A stretch of 27,261 bases of DNA from CAZKXX01 sp964556705 (GTDB lineage: Bacteria > Acidobacteriota > Terriglobia > UBA7540): NCBI GenBank assembly GCA_964556705.1, contig CAZKXX010000047.1, positions 1-27,261 on the forward strand, written 5' to 3'. Below the pieces are notes generated by a model that saw nothing but the letters and a program-made list of their open reading frames with translations, searched no databases and was not told the DNA's origin. The translations under genes were made by a program, and so were the position numbers. Of this stretch, positions 22,991 through 27,261 are shown piece after piece (the stretch's first letter is position 1; the number at the start of each line of letters is the position of its first letter).

Positions 22991-23032
22991 GTGCCGGGTG
23001 CTCGGCGCTCGGTGCTGGGCGTCGAGCGCCGG
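22991..23032. repeat. Heptamer tandem repeat upstream of hemA
   Basis: Six consecutive seven-base units with consensus G-Y-G-Y-Y-S-G or close to it (for example GTGCTCG, GTGCTGG). It ends 14 bases before the hemA start codon, so it occupies the place where a ribosome-binding site would be expected. The remainder of the spacer to 23165 shows no gene. Confidence 0.65.
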
Positions 23033-23165
23033 CCGCCATCTCTTACCGTGAAGCAGCAAGTTGCAGCCGGCATGCTCCCCGTGCCGCGAATTCCGCCGAC
23101 TGTTCTGAGTGTTTCCTTCAGGAGTTCAGTGTCCTGCCCCCAGCCCCGGTCCCTCACACCTTTCC

Positions 23166-23996
23166 TCAGGGCAGCTCTCCGAATTCCGGGAAGTGGCCGT
23201 GCTGGCCGCTGATGAAACTCACGCCCAGAAACGTCACCATCATGGCGGCGAAGCCGAAAATCGCCACGTAAGCGGCGCGGCGGCCGCGCCACACGCCGCT
23301 CAGGCGCGTCGAAGCCAGCACCAGATAGATCACCCAGGTCACCATCGAGGCCACGATCTTCGGGTCGAATTCCCACGGGCCGCTCCACGTCCGGCTCGCC
23401 CAGACGAACCCGGTCAGAATCCCCAGGCTCAGCAGCGGTACGCCGATCACCAGCGAACGAACGTGCAATTCCTCGCACACCTCGAGCGAGGGCAGGCGGT
23501 AATAAAACGCCCGCGGCTTCTTCGATTTCAATTCGCGTTCCTGAATCAGATACATCACCGCGGCGACGAACGTCAGGAAGAAAGCGGTGTAGCCGAGAAA
23601 AATCGACGAGATGTGAATGAACAGCCAGCCGCCCCGAAACGCCGGGTCCTCAAAGGGCCGCACCGGATGGAGCGCCGAAAGCAGCGTGAGGACGAACACC
23701 ATGGGCAGCATGAAAATTCCCAGCGCGGCGATGCGATAGCGGAGATAGACGAGAAAAAAAGCCAGCGTGGCGAGAAATGCGAAAAAAGAAAGCGCCGAGC
23801 GCACGTCCACGACAGGCAGCTTGCCGATCTCCAGCCCCGCCACCGCGAGGTCCGCGGCGTGCGCCGCCAGTCCCGCGCCCACCGCGCCCAGCGCCGCGGG
23901 CGAAAGCGCCGGCCGGCGGCGGACAATCGAAGGCACGGTCAGCGCGATGCCGAGCGCGTAGAGGGCCAGGGCGAGCCACAACAGGGCCGGATGCAT
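23166..23996 (-). CDS. hemX: HemX/CcsA-like membrane protein
   Basis: The 276-aa product is a polytopic membrane protein with about eight hydrophobic segments. It belongs to the cytochrome c assembly (CcsA/CcmC/HemX) family: G-W-L-F-I-H-I-S-S-I-F-L-G-Y-T-A-F near residue 123-139 and T-W-S-G-P-W-E-F-D-P-K (about 208-218), a variant of the W-G-x-W-x-W-D heme-handling loop. Conserved histidines are present in H-I-S-S and near the end (Q-H-G-H). In Bacillus subtilis hemX lies next to hemA and affects glutamyl-tRNA reductase levels; here it is the first gene before hemA, which favours HemX, but a heme-export role for cytochrome c cannot be excluded. GAGG is five bases before the ATG. Confidence 0.82.
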   Translation of the reverse strand: MHPALLWLALALYALGIALTVPSIVRRRPALSPAALGAVGAGLAAHAADLAVAGLEIGKLPVVDVRSALSFFAFLATLAFFLVYLRYRIAALGIFMLPMVFVLTLLSALHPVRPFEDPAFRGGWLFIHISSIFLGYTAFFLTFVAAVMYLIQERELKSKKPRAFYYRLPSLEVCEELHVRSLVIGVPLLSLGILTGFVWASRTWSGPWEFDPKIVASMVTWVIYLVLASTRLSGVWRGRRAAYVAIFGFAAMMVTFLGVSFISGQHGHFPEFGELP

Positions 23997-24030
23997 GGAA
24001 GCCTCGAGGCGCGAGCCTCAAAATCAGTCA

Positions 24031-24039
24031 ATTATAACA
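24031..24039 (-). promoter_or_regulatory. Extended -10 promoter of the heme cluster
   Basis: On the minus strand TGTTATAAT (24039-24031) is a perfect extended -10 (TGn plus TATAAT). It lies 34 bases upstream of the hemX ATG. No good -35 is seen. The short leader contains GAGGC/GCCTC pairs next to the ribosome-binding site (24006-24019). Confidence 0.6.
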
Positions 24040-24140
24040 TTCGGCGGGGTTAGCCTGTTGAGCCTTGACAGCCGTCACGGGACATGTTGTCGCAGGAACG
24101 AACTCCCCGCGGGACATTTCGTCGTGTTCGGCGTTTGGCG

Positions 24141-24170
24141 TTGACTTGCCCGCGCGCGCGAATTTAAGAT
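24141..24170 (+). promoter_or_regulatory. Putative promoter of the STAS gene
   Basis: TTGACT (24141-24146) and TAAGAT (24165-24170), 18 bases apart, match 5/6 and 4/6 of the consensus. GGAGGG at 24179-24184 follows, five bases before ATG 24190. The spacer contains an alternating CG run. Confidence 0.5.
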
Positions 24171-24189
24171 TCGCCCGCGGAGGGTTTGC

Positions 24190-24534
24190 ATGCCCCTCAC
24201 AATGACGCCCCGCGACGCGGCGGGGGTTGTCGTGCTCGACCTCAGCGGCCGAGTTGTGCTCGGCGAGGAAGCGGAGGCTTTTCGGAAAGAAATCAAAGAC
24301 CTGCTGGCCATCCGCCGCACGAAGATTCTGCTGGACCTCGAGGATGTCACGCGCATCGACAGCACCGGAATCGGCGCCCTGGTCGAGGCCGTGATCCTGA
24401 CGGCTCAGGAAGGCGGCCGGCTGAAACTCCTCCGCGTCCCGCGCCTCATCCACAACGTGCTCTCCACCCACCACCTGCTCAGCGCCTTCGAGATTTTCGA
24501 CAACGAAGAAGCCGCGCTGGCCAGCTTCGAATAA
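24190..24534 (+). CDS. STAS-domain anti-sigma factor antagonist
   Basis: The 114-aa product is a single STAS domain, like SpoIIAA and RsbV. Its key block is D-V-T-R-I-D-S-T-G-I-G-A-L (about residues 53-65), in which the serine of D-S-T-G-I-G is the phosphorylation site that decides binding to an anti-sigma kinase. The first strands (G-V-V-V-L-D-L-S-G-R-V-V-L) and the final F-D-N-E-E-A-A-L segment fit the fold. In known systems a kinase phosphorylates this serine and a PP2C phosphatase of the type encoded at 6165-7817 removes the phosphate. No anti-sigma kinase or sigma factor is adjacent, so the partners are unknown. Promoter and GGAGGG site are present. It is divergent from the heme cluster. 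Confidence 0.92.
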   Translation: MPLTMTPRDAAGVVVLDLSGRVVLGEEAEAFRKEIKDLLAIRRTKILLDLEDVTRIDSTGIGALVEAVILTAQEGGRLKLLRVPRLIHNVLSTHHLLSAFEIFDNEEAALASFE

Positions 24535-24575
24535 TTCGCTCCCGCCCCGCCGGGGCTGAAACGTCAGCGCCGTCC

Positions 24576-25604
24576 TCAACTCGGGTCGCCGCGGGCGAGC
24601 GCCGCGCGCGGATTGCGTTCCAGCAGCGTGCGCACGTCGTTTTCGCTCGCGCCCGCCTTGCGCAGCGCGGGCAGGAACTCCTCGAACAGAGTTTCGTAAC
24701 CGCGATAGTTTCCCCCGCCCGGTTCGCCCACGTTGTACCATCCCGCGTCCTGCGAAATCAGCGTGCGGCTCAGCAGCCGGGCGCGCTTCATTCGCATCAC
24801 ATGCCCCACGTGCGTTTCAATCGTTTTCGGCGAAATTCCGTCAAACTCCACCCAGGCGCCGCGTCGCGCGGCTTCGACGTGAATGTTCGGGTCGGATTCC
24901 TCCTGAGCGTGCACCCAGATGAAAGCGGAGAGCCGCACGCCCTCTTCTTTCAGCACGTCGAGTTCGGCGAGCGCCGCGTCGCCGCCGCCCGTGTGCGCAG
25001 CGATCGCGAGTCCCGTGCGCCGGTGCGTTCGCGCCGCGGCCTGCACGAGTTTCGTTTCGATTTCGCCCAGCGGCCCGCCGTCCACGCCGATTTTGATGAA
25101 GCCCGGACGAATCCCCGAAGGCGGGATGCCTCTCTCGAATTCCGTCGCCCAGCGCTCGGCAAGCTGGTCGGCTGTCTCACGGTAGGCAAAGGGTGGAACG
25201 AATTTCCGCTGCGCCGCGGCGTAAAAGCCGGTGTTGGTCAGGATGTTAAGCCCCGTCGCTTCGGCGAGCCGCCGCAACAATTCCGGGTCGCGCCCGATAA
25301 AATTCGGCGTACATTCGACGAGCGTGTCGCAGCCGAGCGACCGAAGCTTCTGCAAATGCGGCAACGCGACGCGAAACGCATCGTCGGGGTCGTATCGCCC
25401 CGGCGCGATCTTGTCCGCGCCGGCAAAATCCACCAGGATGTGCTCGTGCATCAGCGTGCGCCCGAGCCGGCGCGGAGAAATGGGACCGAGTACGGTGTCA
25501 ATGGACCGTGCCCGGCGCGCCTGCGCGGCAAGCTCGCGCCGCCCGGCGAGCAGCGCGCCCGCGGCAAGAAAGGGAAGCGTGGAGAGAAAAAGTCGTCGTC
25601 GCAT
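24576..25604 (-). CDS. Tat-exported phosphotriesterase-family metal hydrolase
   Basis: The phosphotriesterase family contains two-metal TIM-barrel hydrolases acting on lactones, phosphotriesters or unknown esters. The 342-aa product starts M-R-R-R-L-F-L-S-T with a hydrophobic stretch, a plausible twin-arginine signal. The metal ligands appear in the expected order: L-M-H-E-H-I (H-x-H), F-I-K-I-G-V-D-G-G with the carboxylated lysine, A-A-H-T-G-G, V-H-A-Q-E, and S-Q-D-A-G-W with the last aspartate. The initial G-P-I-S-P-R-R-L-G-R-T segment is also typical. ATG 25604 is used rather than 25643. The substrate cannot be told. It follows the unknown 193-aa gene by 55 bases in the same direction. Confidence 0.88.
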   Translation of the reverse strand: MRRRLFLSTLPFLAAGALLAGRRELAAQARRARSIDTVLGPISPRRLGRTLMHEHILVDFAGADKIAPGRYDPDDAFRVALPHLQKLRSLGCDTLVECTPNFIGRDPELLRRLAEATGLNILTNTGFYAAAQRKFVPPFAYRETADQLAERWATEFERGIPPSGIRPGFIKIGVDGGPLGEIETKLVQAAARTHRRTGLAIAAHTGGGDAALAELDVLKEEGVRLSAFIWVHAQEESDPNIHVEAARRGAWVEFDGISPKTIETHVGHVMRMKRARLLSRTLISQDAGWYNVGEPGGGNYRGYETLFEEFLPALRKAGASENDVRTLLERNPRAALARGDPS

Positions 25605-25659
25605 GGCAGCGATGAGTGTGCCGCAACTCGCTCGCGCCCGCAACAGACAGTTTGGCGGT

Positions 25660-26241
25660 TCAGGATTCCAGATGTTTCAGCAATTCTTCCGAGGTGTAGT
25701 TGCGCGGCGATCTGGCGGTGACGGAAAGCAGCCGGCGGCGGTCGCCGTTCTCGAACGCGAATTCAAAATCCTCGCTCGCGAAAAGCCTGCGGAAAAAATC
25801 TTTCAGCTCCGGCTCCGCGGCAGCACGCGTCCCTTCGTCGTTCGGCGCGAGCAGTCGGTCGTTGATGAAGAGTTCCACGTCGCGCCCATTGAAGCGCAGG
25901 CGGCCTTCCAGCCGCGGATCGTTTTCGAGCCGGCGCAGCGCCGCCAGCGCCGCGCGCGCCGCCTGCGCGAAGCGATTGAAATTCGTTCCCTCCAGCGTCG
26001 CCTTGCGGTTGTAGCGCACGCCCAGCCGGTTGCCGGTGTTGTCCACGCTGTAGTTGGCCTGATGTCCGATGAGCACCACGCCCGGCCCCGCCGAAAGGTG
26101 GCGGTAATCGGCCACGTCCACGAGCAGCTCGTCCAGATTCTGCTCCTGGATCCAGCCGTGAAAAATCGGCAGGAACTTTTCAAGGTCCACCGCCTCGGGA
26201 TTCGCGACCGGCAGCTTGACGTTGACGTGCTGAAATTCCAT
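25660..26241 (-). CDS. Unknown 193-aa protein downstream of the sulfite/nitrite reductase
   Basis: I do not recognise this family. The ATG at 26241 has GGGGA six bases upstream, and it follows the reductase stop by 15 bases, so the two are co-transcribed. The protein has no signal or membrane segment. Its N-terminal half contains H-V-N-V-K-L-P and a W-I-Q-E-Q-N-L-D-E-L-L-V-D-V-A-D-Y motif followed by V-V-L-I-G-H-Q-A-N-Y-S-V-D. The C-terminal half has an R-L-R-F-N-G-R-D-V-E-L-F-I-N-D-R-L strand pair and ends in a short helix (Y-T-S-E-E-L-L-K-H-L). Its position suggests an accessory role in sulfite or nitrite reduction, but no cofactor-binding motif is visible. Confidence 0.75.
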   Translation of the reverse strand: MEFQHVNVKLPVANPEAVDLEKFLPIFHGWIQEQNLDELLVDVADYRHLSAGPGVVLIGHQANYSVDNTGNRLGVRYNRKATLEGTNFNRFAQAARAALAALRRLENDPRLEGRLRFNGRDVELFINDRLLAPNDEGTRAAAEPELKDFFRRLFASEDFEFAFENGDRRRLLSVTARSPRNYTSEELLKHLES

Positions 26242-26256
26242 GTCGTTCCCCAATCC

Positions 26257-27261
26257 TCAGACCGGCGCCGGCGCGGCCATGCGGTTGTAGCAACTGTGCG
26301 ACGCCTCGATGAACAACTGCGCTTCTTCGAGCAGGTAGCGCACCGACTCCGGCGTGTGGGGCTCGTTGCGGCGCTTATGCGCGGCAAAAAAGTACTGAGC
26401 GAATTTTCCGCCCGCGAACGGGTCGAAGAATTTCTGCGTGTCGTAGAAGCGCGCGCGGAATTCTTCCGCAATCCGGTCGGGGTCGTCCTGCACGCCGGCA
26501 TTTTCGATTTTCACCAGCGCCCTCGCCGCGCGCAGCATCGCCTGGTAAGCAAGCTGGCCCGCGCGCCCGAAGTCTCCGCCGTCGAACGCCACCTGGGCCT
26601 CGAAGACTTCGCGCTCCGCCGCGCCCAGCTCGAATTCCACCGACGAGACCACTTCGCCGGCGCACTCGCCCGTGCCCAGATCGCCCAGACTGAACTCACG
26701 CGGGTCGCCCCAGTCGCTGAAGTACGTGCGGTCGGCCGGCGCGGGCGGCAGTTTCGTCAGATCTTCCAGCCACGATTTGATTTCCGCTTTGCCCACGCGC
26801 TTGATGAACTCGCGGAACGTTTCACCGTTCTGCCGGCCTTTCACGTAGCGTTCCGTCAGCCGCGACACGACTTCCGGAATGTTTTTCGACGGCACGGCCA
26901 TGATCGGCAGGCCGTAGGAGCCCGCGTTCTGCTCCCACTCGCCGCCCAGAATCAACTGGAAGTGCGGAACGACGTAGCTCCCCATCTTGCGGCTGACGCC
27001 GTAGAAGCCGAGGTCCGCCACGTGATGCTGCCCGCAACTGTTGAAGCAGCCGCTGATTTTGATGTGCAGGTCCCGGACCGCCTCATCGAGCTGAAAGGCT
27101 TTCTCGCCCAGGCGCTTTCGCAATTCGGCGGCCAGGCCGCGCGAGGAAGAAATCCCCAGCTTGCAGGTGTCGGTGCCCGGGCAGGCGGTGATATCGAGAA
27201 TCGTTTCGGCGCCCGGCTCGGCCAGACCCGCCGCGGCGAGCGCTTCGTAGAGCGCCGGAAG
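26257..27261 (-). CDS. Siroheme-dependent sulfite/nitrite reductase, C-terminal part
   Basis: The gene continues beyond the right edge; 334 codons before the stop are visible. The enzyme reduces sulfite to sulfide or nitrite to ammonium. The four cysteines that bind the [4Fe-4S] cluster and siroheme are present: C-P-G-T-D-T-C and C-F-N-S-C-G-Q-H-H, at fragment residues 27, 33, 72 and 76. Sequence alone does not tell sulfite from nitrite specificity. After the catalytic domain, from about fragment residue 210 to the end, there is a helical extension with A-Y-Q-A-M-L-R-A-A-R-A-L-V, resembling the first helix of HEPN domains. The CobA part of the fusion at 18882-20399 makes the siroheme precursor. 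Co-transcribed with the next gene. Confidence 0.9.
   Translation of the reverse strand, partial: LPALYEALAAAGLAEPGAETILDITACPGTDTCKLGISSSRGLAAELRKRLGEKAFQLDEAVRDLHIKISGCFNSCGQHHVADLGFYGVSRKMGSYVVPHFQLILGGEWEQNAGSYGLPIMAVPSKNIPEVVSRLTERYVKGRQNGETFREFIKRVGKAEIKSWLEDLTKLPPAPADRTYFSDWGDPREFSLGDLGTGECAGEVVSSVEFELGAAEREVFEAQVAFDGGDFGRAGQLAYQAMLRAARALVKIENAGVQDDPDRIAEEFRARFYDTQKFFDPFAGGKFAQYFFAAHKRRNEPHTPESVRYLLEEAQLFIEASHSCYNRMAAPAPV

Noticed and set aside
20461..23032. CRISPR array
   Set aside because: The units are seven bases without spacers, the words differ between spacers, and no cas gene is present.
24186..25721. 511-codon plus-strand open frame overlapping the STAS and phosphotriesterase genes
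   Set aside because: It overlaps the STAS gene in another frame and is antisense to a complete metal hydrolase; it is arginine/proline-rich with no domain.

Overview
The window reads as a chromosomal segment of a GC-rich bacterium (about 63-65 % GC by eye), most probably a member of the Acidobacteriota. The best lineage hint is the exported von Willebrand A protein at 10691-11563, which has the build of the VWFA family described from Acidobacteria. The rest is ordinary housekeeping: quinol:fumarate reductase, cyclophilins, PolX, folate and tetrapyrrole genes. I see no phage, transposase, CRISPR, tRNA or rRNA.

Layout: 1-914 (+), end of frdB followed by frdC and frdD; 981-1337 (+), unknown 118-aa protein; 3794-1344 (-), operon of a lipoprotein M19 dipeptidase and two tandem cyclophilins; 3979-4536 (+), GAF protein; 5894-4569 (-), inositol-3-phosphate synthase; 6165-7817 (+), FHA-GAF-PP2C phosphatase; 8560-7850 (-), HAD hydrolase; 10468-8732 (-), PolX; 11563-10691 (-), vWA protein of lower GC; 11819-13009 (+), GT28-type lipid glycosyltransferase; 15153-13040 (-), pabB-pabC; 15966-15259 (-), exported protein; 16432-16223 (-), cold-shock protein with a structured leader; 17182-16646 (-), Nudix hydrolase; 17667-17236 (-), small exported protein; 17877-18653 (+), LytTR response regulator; 23996-18882 (-), tetrapyrrole cluster hemX-hemA-hemC-cobA/hemD; 24190-24534 (+), STAS protein; 25604-24576 (-), Tat-exported phosphotriesterase-like protein; 27261-25660 (-), sulfite/nitrite reductase (cut by the window edge) followed by an unknown 193-aa protein.

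How the genes fit together: hemA, hemC and the CobA-HemD fusion carry glutamyl-tRNA to uroporphyrinogen III and precorrin-2, and precorrin-2 is the route to the siroheme that the reductase at the right edge needs. pabB and pabC make p-aminobenzoate for folate. The FHA-GAF-PP2C phosphatase and the STAS protein are plausible but unlinked parts of a partner-switching signal system.

The most interesting structure is between the genes. (1) Heptamer (period-7) repeat arrays with different words fill the HAD/PolX spacer and all three spacers of the heme cluster; one array runs into the hemC stop codon. (2) Two nearly identical 22-nt hairpins, at 933-954 and 17832-17853, lie 23-26 nt upstream of start codons, and their outermost pair changes as a compensated T:A/G:C pair. 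(3) The cold-shock gene leader holds an 11-bp GNRA-capped hairpin followed by a U-rich tract, like a terminator inside the leader. (4) The sulfite/nitrite reductase has a C-terminal helical extension resembling a HEPN domain. There is no intergenic stretch longer than 300 bases.
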